Shown here in pieces: positions 1 to 8,910 of a stretch of 64,000 nt of DNA. A program made the position numbers and the translations under genes. The stretch is from assembly GCA_947561585.1 (NCBI GenBank), contig CANNZV010001630.1, positions 1-64,000 on the forward strand. The letters run 5' to 3'. The notes under the pieces were generated by a model that did not search any database, had not been told where the DNA came from, and saw only the letters and a program-made list of their open reading frames with translations. How positions within the stretch are numbered: the stretch's first letter is position 1; every line of letters starts with the position of its first letter. This stretch comes from Caprella mutica (lineage: Eukaryota > Arthropoda > Malacostraca > Amphipoda > Caprellidae).

Positions 1-3000
1 GATTTAGCTTGGTTAGAAAAAATATCGAAATCACCTTATACTTTTCAGTTATACCAACAAGACAGCCTTGTTTTTTGGTCTAACAATCATGTTGACTTTC
101 ATAAAAAAAGAGGGGATTTAAAAAATACACCCTCTCAGTTCTTAGAGTTGAGTGACGGATATTATGAAGTTATTCAATATCCGATAGACTTGGATGAAAT
201 AGGGAATTTGGATTTAGTTGGGTTTATTCCAATTAAGTATAAATACAATTTAGAAAGTAAATACTTACAAGATCGGTTTACTTCAGATGTCTACTTGCCC
301 AAAGAATTGGAGCTGAATCAAGACATTACAGCATCACCATTTCAAATATCCAATTCCAAAGGAGAAGTACTTTGTTCCTTATCGCACGAAGGCAAAATAA
401 GCGATCAACGGACTATATATGTCATGTTTTTTTTCTATTTATTTGGCTTTGTATTTTTGGGACTTATTATCAATCGAGTTGCCAAAAAATTAGTTCGAGA
501 TAAATCTCTTTTATCAGGAGCGAGTTTTTTAATTGCTAGTTTAGTCGTGCTAAGAATTTTTAGTATGCTGACTGATTTTAATCATCGTTTTGAATCAATT
601 CAATTATTCGAAAAGACACCAGAGATTTTTCTTTTTGGCAACTCATTAGGAGATTTTATTATCAATATAGGATTATTGTTATGGGTTATTTTGTTTATAC
701 ATCGACACTTTCAAATGCCTCATTACAAGCATCATCATTTTCTAAAACGATTTGCTTTGGTTTTTATCAATGCTTTTGGAATGGTGTTTTTCGTTGCCAA
801 TGTTGCTGCTATGCTGAAGCAACTCATCTTTTATTCTAATATTCCGTTCAACTTTGATAATATTTTCAATCTGGAAAGCAATAGTCTTTTTGCAATAGGA
901 GGAGTTATTTTATTACTCATCAGTTTGTTCTTAATTGGTCATTTTATAATGATTATTATTTTACAAACAAAGATCAAAGTAAAAAGTCGTTTTGTCGCTT
1001 ACGTCCTAGCCATATTGACTTTCATTCCTTTGTCTTGGACCTATGACCTCAATTTGATCAACCCGACTATGTTTTTGTTTTTAAGCTTATTTATAGGCTT
1101 ATTCGATATTTTTATAGAACATGAAACGAACAACTTAACATGGTTGGTTACCTGGCTAATCATTTTGGCAGGTTTATCCTCTACCTTACTTTATGGTTAT
1201 AACCAAGAAAGAGAAACAATCAATCGATTGAAATATGCTCAAAGTATATTGACGCAGAAAGATACAATTGCAGAGCAGAAGTTGATTAGGTTAGAAAATC
1301 TTTTGTTGGAAAATGATATGATACAGGATTTCCAAAAATTTGGCAATGTAAATGTCAATAATGAGGAACTCTACAAAACGGTAGACGATTACTATTCCAA
1401 TAGTAGTTATTTGTACAATAACTATGAATACAGTTCTAGTTTTGGGGATGAAGACAAAATAAATTTTTCGGATTTTGACTTAGTCAATGAAAACCAAAAC
1501 AAGAATAGTGCAATTTACCTAAGTAATGAAGATCAAAAAAACAATACGTACTTTTTGAAAATTCCGCTGTGGAGCGAAGAAAATAGCATGAGCCCGCAAT
1601 TTTGGGTGCTAGAGTTTTTTCATAAAAGAAGAAAGCAATCTCGTGTTTACAGTGAACTACTCCAAGAACAAGAGTACAAAAACTTGGAAGGACTGAAAAA
1701 CTATGAGTATGCGATATACAAAAATAAAATAAGGGTCAATGCAACGAGCAATCGTATCAATATCAACGATATTAATTCTTCCAAAAATGAAGTTTTTGCC
1801 GATACCATTTCGGTAGGAATGCTCACATCGACTTATTCGAAAGACAACAAAACAGTAATTCTACAAAAAAATATAGGAGGTTATATCAAACCCATTTCCT
1901 TATTTTCTTTTGTATTTGCCTTATTGATTTTATTTGTTTTTTTAATGAGTATTATCAATACTTTTTCTGGAATATTTCCTAAAACATTGAGCTTCTCGGT
2001 GATTCGTCGCCCCTCTTTGCGAGGAAAGATACAACTTTACGTTATTTCTCTTATTGTCGTATCTTTTGTCCTTATTGGTGTGGTTACAGTTGTATACTTT
2101 AGCAACTCCCACGAAGAATACCACGAGAATCGTTTGGTGCGGAAAACAGAATCTGTTATTAAAGACACCGAACGAGAAATAGAGTTACTCATCACTAAAT
2201 TAATAGACCAGAAGCAGAAATCAAGCGACGACGAAGAAGCAACGATTTCTTGGGACGAAATAGACATCAAAGAACTCAACCTAAAAGCTATTTCTAAAAT
2301 ACATCGGATGGATGTAAATCTGTTTGATCAAACAGGAGCTTTGGTTCAATCCTCTGAAATGGACATTTTTCAAAAAGGAGTTATTGCACCAAGAATGAAT
2401 GCACTGGCTTTCCAAAAATTGGTTCGATTGGAATCGAGTAAGCATTTTCAAGATATTGAACAAATAGGAACGCTTGATTATAAGTCGGCTTATATTCCGC
2501 TCAAACCCAGACTTAATCGAGAAGAACGAACGATAGGATATTTAGGTTTACCTTATTACTCCAAGCAAAGTTCTTTGCGGGAAGACGTAACCGTCTTTAT
2601 GGGAACTTTACTCAATGTATATGTGTTTTTGCTCATTATAGCAGGAGCAATTGCTATTTTTGTAGCCAATTCTATCACCAAACCAATGGCAGTTATCGGC
2701 GAAAAGCTGAAAGAATTTAAATTGGGAGGAAGTAACGAACCATTGGAATGGCACAGCCACGATGAATTGGGAGCTCTGATAGAAGAGTACAATCGAATGG
2801 TACTGAAAATCAAAGAAGGAGCTGATAATCTAGCGCAGTCTGAACGAGAAGGAGCTTGGAGAGAAATGGCAAAACAAGTTGCCCATGAAATCAAGAATCC
2901 ACTAACTCCCATGAAATTGAGTATTCAATACTTGGAGCATGCTTATCGTTCCGATCCAGGAAATATAGAGCATTTATTAAAACGAGTAAGTACAACTTTG

Positions 3001-3543
3001 ATTGAACAAATAGATAATCTCTCTCAAATTGCGTCGGAGTTTTCCAACTTTGCCAAAATGCCACGAGCCGAAAATCAACGGATTTTACTCAATAATTTGG
3101 TACATAATGTATATGACTTATTCAAAAAAGATCCTAAATCTGAAATTTTAATAGAGCTACCTCCTGATGATTATTATGTCTATGCCGACAAAAATCATTT
3201 GATTCGGGTATTCAATAACTTGATAAAGAATGCCACTCAAGCTATTCCTGATGGAAGAGCGGGACATATTTTGGTTAAAATGTTTACAGAAAAAGGAAAA
3301 ATATTGGTAGAAGTGCGAGACAATGGAACGGGTATTTCTGAGGCAATGAAAGAAAAGGTTTTTGTACCTAATTTTACAACCAAAAATTCAGGTACAGGTT
3401 TAGGACTCGCTATTTCAAAAAATATCATAGAGTCCGTAAGTGGCGAAATTTATTTTACAACGAAAGTTGGAAAAGGAACTTCCTTTTTTGTCAAATTGCC
3501 TGTTATTGATGTCAAAAAGCCCGACGAAATTTTAGTAATCTAA
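1..3543 (+). CDS. NtrY-like membrane sensor histidine kinase, 5' end outside window
   Basis: The frame is open from base 1, so the true start lies upstream; the first start-like codon inside is TTG at 148. The protein has a membrane-rich N-terminal half with clusters of hydrophobic helices, then a hydrophilic sensor stretch, another transmembrane helix, a HAMP region, and a HisKA/HATPase kinase core at the C-terminus. The H-box reads VAHEIKNPLTPMKL, the form typical of the NtrY branch. The N-box is NLIKNATQAI and the G-boxes are DNGTGI and GTGLGLAISKNIIE, so the catalytic set is complete. It should autophosphorylate on the H-box histidine and pass phosphate to a response regulator; none is encoded nearby. 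The signal sensed cannot be read from the sequence. Family assignment is firm and the specific pathway is unknown. Confidence 0.9.
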   Translation, partial: DLAWLEKISKSPYTFQLYQQDSLVFWSNNHVDFHKKRGDLKNTPSQFLELSDGYYEVIQYPIDLDEIGNLDLVGFIPIKYKYNLESKYLQDRFTSDVYLPKELELNQDITASPFQISNSKGEVLCSLSHEGKISDQRTIYVMFFFYLFGFVFLGLIINRVAKKLVRDKSLLSGASFLIASLVVLRIFSMLTDFNHRFESIQLFEKTPEIFLFGNSLGDFIINIGLLLWVILFIHRHFQMPHYKHHHFLKRFALVFINAFGMVFFVANVAAMLKQLIFYSNIPFNFDNIFNLESNSLFAIGGVILLLISLFLIGHFIMIIILQTKIKVKSRFVAYVLAILTFIPLSWTYDLNLINPTMFLFLSLFIGLFDIFIEHETNNLTWLVTWLIILAGLSSTLLYGYNQERETINRLKYAQSILTQKDTIAEQKLIRLENLLLENDMIQDFQKFGNVNVNNEELYKTVDDYYSNSSYLYNNYEYSSSFGDEDKINFSDFDLVNENQNKNSAIYLSNEDQKNNTYFLKIPLWSEENSMSPQFWVLEFFHKRRKQSRVYSELLQEQEYKNLEGLKNYEYAIYKNKIRVNATSNRININDINSSKNEVFADTISVGMLTSTYSKDNKTVILQKNIGGYIKPISLFSFVFALLILFVFLMSIINTFSGIFPKTLSFSVIRRPSLRGKIQLYVISLIVVSFVLIGVVTVVYFSNSHEEYHENRLVRKTESVIKDTEREIELLITKLIDQKQKSSDDEEATISWDEIDIKELNLKAISKIHRMDVNLFDQTGALVQSSEMDIFQKGVIAPRMNALAFQKLVRLESSKHFQDIEQIGTLDYKSAYIPLKPRLNREERTIGYLGLPYYSKQSSLREDVTVFMGTLLNVYVFLLIIAGAIAIFVANSITKPMAVIGEKLKEFKLGGSNEPLEWHSHDELGALIEEYNRMVLKIKEGADNLAQSEREGAWREMAKQVAHEIKNPLTPMKLSIQYLEHAYRSDPGNIEHLLKRVSTTLIEQIDNLSQIASEFSNFAKMPRAENQRILLNNLVHNVYDLFKKDPKSEILIELPPDDYYVYADKNHLIRVFNNLIKNATQAIPDGRAGHILVKMFTEKGKILVEVRDNGTGISEAMKEKVFVPNFTTKNSGTGLGLAISKNIIESVSGEIYFTTKVGKGTSFFVKLPVIDVKKPDEILVI

Positions 3544-3578
3544 AAATGGGTTTTGCTTCCATATAAATAAAAAATTCG

Positions 3579-3695
3579 ATGAAAAAATCAATTTTAAAAG
3601 TATTAGCTGTAGCTTTGGGATTGCTCCTAATAGGGAGCGTCAGTTCCTGTAAAGTAACGGACTGTGATTGCCCCAAGTTTTCACTAATTAAATAA
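3579..3695 (+). CDS. 38-residue lipoprotein
   Basis: A short frame starting ATGAAAAAATCA encodes a basic start, a hydrophobic helix and a lipobox VSSC, followed by a mature peptide of only about 15 residues that carries two more cysteines in a DCDCPKF motif. It starts 35 bases after the kinase stop and ends about 170 bases before the RNase P RNA. The codon pattern and the textbook lipoprotein signal argue that it is real even though it falls below usual gene-caller length limits. Very short cysteine-containing lipoproteins with a CPKF-like tail seem to recur in Bacteroidota (recollection, not checked). Function unknown. Confidence 0.6.
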   Translation: MKKSILKVLAVALGLLLIGSVSSCKVTDCDCPKFSLIK

Positions 3696-3866
3696 GGCAA
3701 AAGATAAATAATAAGTTGCCAGAATTGAGGCAGTATTTTTTTGCTAGACAAGGCGAAAAACGTAGGCATAGTTCTTTTACGTCGAGGCTTTTCAACGATG
3801 TATAGCGAAAAAAGACAAACTCAAAATGGTAAATTTATTATTATGTTTTGCCTAATATAAAAGAAA

Positions 3867-4266
3867 ATTGCAAGCCGCTCTATCGCCGCGACAATAGTCG
3901 GGGAGGAAAGTCTGGACAACGTAGAGCACCACACCATCTAACGGATGGGATTTTGATTGGCGCGCTTCGGCAAGCTTTTCGAAAGACAGAAAGTGTCGCA
4001 GAAAATAACCGCCCCAACACTTGTGTCGGGGTAAGGGTGAAAACGTGCGGTAAGAGCGCACGATTCCGATAGGCAACTATGGGAATGGATAAACCTTGTG
4101 GGTTGAAATGCCACGTACATCGATGCTCTCTAATTTTTTTAGAGAAAAGGGTTGCTCGCCCGAGTCGAGGGGTAGGCAGATAGATTCCGTATCGTGAGGT
4201 CGGAACTAGAGAAATGATAGAGGCTCCGCTTGTCGGAGAACAGAATCCGGCTTATAGGCTTGCAAT
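3867..4266 (+). ncRNA. rnpB: RNase P RNA, bacterial class A
   Basis: The tract contains the conserved RNase P blocks in order: GGGGAGGAAAGTCTGGAC at about 3899 (P4/CR I), a central region, then GAACAGAATCCGGCTTATAG near the 3' end (CR V and P4 partner). The ends pair as a 10-bp P1 helix, ATTGCAAGCC at 3867-3876 with GGCTTGCAAT at 4257-4266, which sets the boundaries. The product is the catalytic RNA that trims tRNA 5' leaders together with RnpA, which is not in this window. The short frames that can be drawn through it on both strands are not genes. Confidence 0.95.
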
Positions 4267-4431
4267 GCTTTTTTATAATAGTCTCTTTCTTTATTTAGAT
4301 GCGGGTAAGATAGTAAACTGGACACTATTATTTTTTTGTACTAAACCATTCCTGAATCATGTTTTACTGCCAAGTTTAAGCTTAAAAGTGTCCTGATTAC
4401 TTTTTGAGCACAGTCCCAAAGTAGAATTATT

Positions 4432-5661
4432 ATGAGCAAAAAATACATACTTATTTTCCCCTTTCTTTTTACTCTCTCTTCCTATTTATATAGTCAATCA
4501 GGTTGCACCGATACGCAAGCCATTAATTTTGATGAAAATGCTTTGGAAAATGATGGGTCGTGTATTTACCCGCAAACCAATTATCAACCTATACTATTGA
4601 CCAATTTGAACAATGATTTGGACGAAGCATCTGGTCTAGCTATTTTCGATAATGATTTGTGGATACAAAATGATGGCGGAAATGCCAACAATATTTATAA
4701 AGTAGATTCCCTTTCGGGAGAAATTACGCATACACTCGAATTGACCAATGCCGATAATGAAGATTGGGAAGATTTAGCTCAAAACGACACGCATCTATTT
4801 ATAGGCGATTTTGGCAATAATGAAGGCGATCGAACCGATCTCAGGATATATAGAGTCAATAAAAATGCCCTTACGGAAAATTCTGCCCTAACAGGATTTA
4901 TAGATTTTTCTTACGAAGATCAAGTGGATTTTTCGGAAAATCAAAACAATCATAATTATGATTGTGAAGCCTTTTTTTATCACAATGATAGCTTGCATTT
5001 ATTTACAAAAAATTGGTTAGACAATACCTGTAAATATTATGTCATTCCCGACGAAGCTGGAGATCACTCTGCCGAGCTACGTGCAACATTCAATACCGAT
5101 GGATTGATAACAGGCGCAGCAATTGCCCCTGACGGGACAGTTGCCTTGGTCGGATATACACAAGGCGGAGCTACTTTTATGTGGTTGTTGTTTGATTATA
5201 AAGAAGGCAATTTCTTTTCGGGTAATAGACGACGGATTAATTTTGGAAGTGCCATCAATACAAGCCAGTTGGAAGCCGTTGTTTTCCAAAAAAATGGTTA
5301 TGGTTATTTGGCATCCGAGGTTTTTTCTATTCTACCGCCCAAATTATTAGCATTCAATTCCAAACAATGGACCGATCCTATCACGGCAGTTTCCGAAAGT
5401 CCCAAAGTGCTTTCCAATATTCAACTATCACCAAATCCTGTTGTACAGGATTTGAATCTTATTTTTGAAGAAGCTCTTTCAGGAAATCTAGAATTAAAAA
5501 TATTTAATACCTTAGGACAACAAATTTTAGTAAAACAGTGGACACTTTTCAACCAAAGTAGTTTGTTAATTGATCAAATAGAAAATTTGCCGAGCGGAAA
5601 TTATTGGATTGTAGGACAATACAAGCAATATTCTTTTAATGTCTTTTTTAATAAAATATAG
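4432..5661 (+). CDS. Secreted protein with type IX secretion C-terminal sorting domain
   Basis: The 409-residue protein begins with a signal peptide ending near YLYSQSG. Next comes a GCTDTQAINFDENA...DGSC motif, a short acidic cysteine-bracketed module frequent in exported Bacteroidota proteins. The middle (about 50-320) is a soluble domain with repeated acidic loops such as GDFGNNEGDRTDLRIYR, resembling beta-propeller blades but not assigned to a named family. The last 75 residues, from LSPNPVVQDLNL through NTLGQQI to the hydrophobic FNVFFNKI end, are a type A T9SS sorting domain. It is therefore probably exported across the outer membrane and processed there. It stands alone, with the atp operon following after a 278-base spacer. 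Confidence 0.8.
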   Translation: MSKKYILIFPFLFTLSSYLYSQSGCTDTQAINFDENALENDGSCIYPQTNYQPILLTNLNNDLDEASGLAIFDNDLWIQNDGGNANNIYKVDSLSGEITHTLELTNADNEDWEDLAQNDTHLFIGDFGNNEGDRTDLRIYRVNKNALTENSALTGFIDFSYEDQVDFSENQNNHNYDCEAFFYHNDSLHLFTKNWLDNTCKYYVIPDEAGDHSAELRATFNTDGLITGAAIAPDGTVALVGYTQGGATFMWLLFDYKEGNFFSGNRRRINFGSAINTSQLEAVVFQKNGYGYLASEVFSILPPKLLAFNSKQWTDPITAVSESPKVLSNIQLSPNPVVQDLNLIFEEALSGNLELKIFNTLGQQILVKQWTLFNQSSLLIDQIENLPSGNYWIVGQYKQYSFNVFFNKI

Positions 5662-5883
5662 AATTAGAGAAAAACAAAAGAAGGTATTTTTGCTCAAAGT
5701 CCAAAAAATAATTTTTATAAATAGAAATACTTAAAATAAAACTTTCCAGACCAACTTCTCTGCAAAATATCCGTTTTTCAACTTTTCGTAATTCATAAAG
5801 CCTACATTATCAGCTATTTGCAAAAAGTCAAGTATTATAATAAAAAAACCAAAAATAAGCTTTCAAAAGAAAGTAAAAGTCGC

Positions 5884-5892
5884 TACCTTTGC
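5884..5892 (+). promoter_or_regulatory. Putative Bacteroidota -7 box upstream of atpB
   Basis: TACCTTTGC matches the TAnnTTTG box of the Bacteroidota primary sigma factor. It lies 47 bases before the atpB start. The matching upstream TTTG element is poor (TTTC at 5861), so this rests on the -7 box and its position only. Confidence 0.45.
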
Positions 5893-5939
5893 AGCGATTT
5901 TTAGAAGGCTTGTTATAGTACATAAAATACTGATATTCA

Positions 5940-7250
5940 ATGCGTCGATTTTTTCTTTGTTTCATATATGTTATAGCGTTTACGATAGGAGCTGCTGCTC
6001 AGGATCATTCGCATGACCATTCTGGTCATAATCACAGCCATGACCATAGTGGACATTCCCATGCAGGTCACGACCACGCACACGGTGCGCATGACGGACA
6101 CGGACATGGGGAACATGCTTGTGGCTTTCACCACGAAAGCACAGAATTTGACCCAGCAGGAACAGCTTTCCATCACATTGCAGATGCTAATGTATATAGT
6201 ATCGGACCAATTCAAATTCCATTACCTTGTTTTCTATATGCTCCAGAAGAAGGCTTATCGACTTTCTTGTCGAGCAAGTTCAATATCATGGACTCACATG
6301 GCAACGGCGACCACGCTCACAATAGCTATGTGCTAGATGCAGGAACAGTAATGCGTGTGCCTGATGCAAGTTTCCCAAAAGGAAATGTGAAAATAGATGG
6401 TTTGGTACACAAACAAGAATTGACTCCAAAAGGAAAAGAAAAGACCGTTACTTATGTTTGTTATGATGGCAAACAATTCAGAGCTGATCCAAAATCTACT
6501 TTAGATGGCGGTTTGTTTGGAGGAGGAATTACTTCTTTTTATGATTTCTCGATGACCAAAAATGTCATAACAATGTTGATTGTTTGTTTGTTTTTGATGT
6601 GGTTGTTTTTCAAAGTAGCCAAAGCTTACCGAAACAGAGAAGGAGAAGCACCTTCGGGGCTTCAAGGATTTATAGAACCAATTTTTGTTTTTATTCAAGA
6701 CGAAGTAGCCAAACCATTTTTAGGACACAAGTGGGAAAAATTCACGCCATTTTTAATGACGATATTTTTCTTTATTCTTGGTTTAAACTTATTTGGTCAA
6801 GTGCCTTTCTTTGGAGGTTCCAATGTTACAGGAAATCTTTCTGTTACTTTAGTATTGGCAGTTATTGCATTCTTGATAACGAACTTGAATGGAAATGCAC
6901 ATTACTGGAAGCATATTTTCAATATGCCAGGTGTTCCTAATTTTGTAAAATTGATATTAACTCCAGTGGAGTTTTTAGGTATATTTATCAAGCCTATTAC
7001 CTTGATGTTGCGTTTGTTTGCCAACATCACGGCTGGGCACATGGTCATCATCATCTTTATCGGATTGATATTTACATTTGGAAAAATGGGAACGGCACCA
7101 GGCGCAGGATATGCGACGGTTATTCCTGCAACTTTATTGACCTTGTTTATGATGGCAATTGAGTTGTTGGTCGCTTTCTTACAAGCCTTTGTATTTACAA
7201 TTTTGACTGCATCTTATATTGGTGCTGCGGTAGAAGAAGAACACCACTAA
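5940..7250 (+). CDS. atpB: ATP synthase F0 subunit a with histidine-rich N-terminal extension
   Basis: This 436-residue protein forms the proton half-channels of the F0 motor. The core (about 195-430) has the hydrophobic helices of the family, including the essential arginine in TLMLRLFANITAGH that faces the c-ring. The protein is far longer than the usual 240-280 residues. It starts with a cleavable-looking signal peptide (MRRFFLCFIYVIAF...AAAQ), then about 46 residues with 18 histidines in HSHDHSGHN/HAGHDHAHG-type runs, then a 130-residue extracytoplasmic segment of the kind found in Bacteroidota subunit a. It is the first gene of atpBEFHAG. The histidine-rich run could bind metal or buffer protons at the periplasmic entry, but that is speculation. 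Confidence 0.93.
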   Translation: MRRFFLCFIYVIAFTIGAAAQDHSHDHSGHNHSHDHSGHSHAGHDHAHGAHDGHGHGEHACGFHHESTEFDPAGTAFHHIADANVYSIGPIQIPLPCFLYAPEEGLSTFLSSKFNIMDSHGNGDHAHNSYVLDAGTVMRVPDASFPKGNVKIDGLVHKQELTPKGKEKTVTYVCYDGKQFRADPKSTLDGGLFGGGITSFYDFSMTKNVITMLIVCLFLMWLFFKVAKAYRNREGEAPSGLQGFIEPIFVFIQDEVAKPFLGHKWEKFTPFLMTIFFFILGLNLFGQVPFFGGSNVTGNLSVTLVLAVIAFLITNLNGNAHYWKHIFNMPGVPNFVKLILTPVEFLGIFIKPITLMLRLFANITAGHMVIIIFIGLIFTFGKMGTAPGAGYATVIPATLLTLFMMAIELLVAFLQAFVFTILTASYIGAAVEEEHH

Positions 7251-7260
7251 GATTAAGCTG

Positions 7261-7289
7261 TCGGTTTGCGGCTAGAGTCCGCCCTCCGA
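7261..7289 (+). repeat. Dispersed palindrome, copy 1 (atpB-atpE junction)
   Basis: A 29-base imperfect palindrome with TCGG...GCGG pairing to CCGC...CCGA, ten bases after the atpB stop. The same unit occurs at 37918-37945 (reverse orientation, 26 of 29 aligned positions equal with one gap) and in a looser form at 23503-23531. All three copies are intergenic. Confidence 0.65.
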
Positions 7290-7309
7290 CTAAAAAGAGA
7301 ATTTTATAA

Positions 7310-7531
<222 letters not shown>

Positions 7532-7577
7532 GAAAGACAAAAGAGTATAGAGTATCCTTGTGATGCTCGAAAAACTA

Positions 7578-7614
7578 GCTTGGGTGGCGTAGCGGTTGGC
7601 TACCTTGCCCAAGC
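7578..7614 (+). repeat. Intercistronic hairpin between atpE and atpF
   Basis: GCTTGGG at 7578-7584 pairs with CCCAAGC at 7608-7614, and GTAGC pairs with GCTAC inside, giving a strong stem in the 138-base spacer. No T-run follows, so it looks like an mRNA-stabilising or processing element, not a terminator. Confidence 0.55.
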
Positions 7615-7669
7615 GACTCTCAAAAAACAGAATAATATTTAATATTAACACAATAAGATATATTTCAAT

Positions 7670-8182
7670 ATGACTTTTTTAGCAAATTTTACTGTTTTAC
7701 AACCAGATCCGGGCCTTATTATTTGGGGTTCAGTTATCTTTCTTTTATTTTGGTTCTTGATGGCTAAATATGCTTTTGGCCCTATCAAAGATGCTTTGAA
7801 AAAACGAGAAGGAGATATTCAAGAAGCATTGGACCAAGCAGCTAAAGCTCGAGAGGAAATGGCAAATATGAAAGCTGAAAACGAAAAGATTTTGACTGAA
7901 GCGCGTGCAGAACGCAGCCAAATTTTGAAAGAAGCCAAAGAAGCAAGAGATTCGATTGTCAATGAAGCGAAAGATAAAGCCAAGGAAGAAGCAAAACGCA
8001 TTGTGACCAGTGCGAAAACCGAAATTGACAACCAAAAGAAATCAGCAATGATTGAGTTGAAAAATATGACGGGACAAATGGCTTTGACTATTGCAGAAAA
8101 AGTTCTTAAAAAAGATTTGAATAAAGACGGATCACAAGATACCTTTATCAATTCTTTGATTGACGATATTAAATTAAACTAA
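7670..8182 (+). CDS. atpF: ATP synthase F0 subunit b
   Basis: This 170-residue peripheral-stalk subunit has one N-terminal membrane helix (LIIWGSVIFLLFWFLMAKYAF), the family's short linker FGPIKDALKKRE, then a long alanine/lysine/glutamate-rich coiled coil up to about residue 150. The coiled coil dimerises and ties F1 to subunit a. Length is normal for the family. It lies third in the operon, with a palindromic spacer on each side. Confidence 0.95.
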   Translation: MTFLANFTVLQPDPGLIIWGSVIFLLFWFLMAKYAFGPIKDALKKREGDIQEALDQAAKAREEMANMKAENEKILTEARAERSQILKEAKEARDSIVNEAKDKAKEEAKRIVTSAKTEIDNQKKSAMIELKNMTGQMALTIAEKVLKKDLNKDGSQDTFINSLIDDIKLN

Positions 8183-8189
8183 TCATAAA

Positions 8190-8261
8190 GTGTTCAAGTG
8201 TTCACGTGTTCATGTATCTACTTTAGAACATGAACACATGGATACGCGAACACTTGAACAC
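8190..8261 (+). repeat. Long imperfect palindrome in the atpF-atpH junction (GTGTTCACG family)
   Basis: GTGTTCAAGTGTTC at 8190-8203 pairs perfectly with GAACACTTGAACAC at 8248-8261, and the inner arms (TGTTCATGT with ACATGAACA) continue the pairing. It almost fills the 86-base spacer. The units GTGTTCACG and GTATC recur in the atpA-atpG spacer at 10510-10658, so both belong to one repeat family. Confidence 0.65.
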
Positions 8262-8268
8262 ATAACAC

Positions 8269-8829
8269 ATGTCTGTAATAAGAATTGCATCCAGATACGC
8301 CAAATCTTTACTTGATCTTGCAAAAGAACAAGGGAAATTGGATAGAATATTAGAAGATGTCAAACAACTGCAAAGTGCAACCGACAATAAAGATTTAGCT
8401 TTGATGCTAAAAAGTCCTATTGTAAATGGCGGCAAAAAAAAGCAAGTGTTAAATGCGCTGTTCGGAGAGTCTTTTGATGTGATGACTATGAGTTTTCTAA
8501 ACATTGTCGTTAGTAAAGGAAGAGAAAGTGCACTGGCAGGAATAGCTGACGAGTTTGTAACTCAGTATAGAGCTTTCAAAAAAATATCTACAGCAACAAT
8601 TACTTCTGCTGAACCATTGTCAGAAGATGCTTTGGCAAAAATTAAAGCAAAGTTGTTATCGAGTACAGCGACTAGCGAAAACGTAGAAATCACAACAGCA
8701 GTAGACCCAAGCTTGTTAGGAGGTTTTGTTATCCAAATTGGCGACAAATTGTATGATTCTAGTGTAGCGCACAAATTGAATTTGCTTCGCAAAGAATTTG
8801 TAAGTAACGATTATCAAAAGAATTTGTAG
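8269..8829 (+). CDS. atpH: ATP synthase F1 subunit delta
   Basis: This 186-residue protein belongs to the OSCP/delta family, which caps the F1 hexamer and holds the b-subunit stalk. The N-terminal helical domain has the family opening RIASRYAKSLLDLAKEQ. The C-terminal part carries ITTAVDPSLLGGFVIQIGDKLYDSSV, the most conserved signature of the family. It lies between atpF and atpA as in most F-type operons, with repeat-filled spacers of 86 and 81 bases. Confidence 0.95.
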   Translation: MSVIRIASRYAKSLLDLAKEQGKLDRILEDVKQLQSATDNKDLALMLKSPIVNGGKKKQVLNALFGESFDVMTMSFLNIVVSKGRESALAGIADEFVTQYRAFKKISTATITSAEPLSEDALAKIKAKLLSSTATSENVEITTAVDPSLLGGFVIQIGDKLYDSSVAHKLNLLRKEFVSNDYQKNL

Positions 8830-8846
8830 ACTAAAAAAAGAAAAAA

Positions 8847-8870
8847 GTGTTTTCTTCTTCGAGAAAACAC
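8847..8870 (+). repeat. Intercistronic hairpin between atpH and atpA
   Basis: GTGTTTTCT at 8847-8855 pairs with AGAAAACAC at 8862-8870 around a six-base TCTTCG loop. It lies 17 bases after the atpH stop. No T-run follows, so transcription probably continues into atpA. Confidence 0.55.
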
Positions 8871-8910
8871 AAGAATAATATAATTCACATAATCTAAAAT
8901 ATATAATAAT

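Noticed and set aside
3848..4120. Short frames on both strands around 3.85-4.1 kb
   Set aside because: They lie inside the RNase P RNA, whose conserved blocks and P1 helix explain the sequence.
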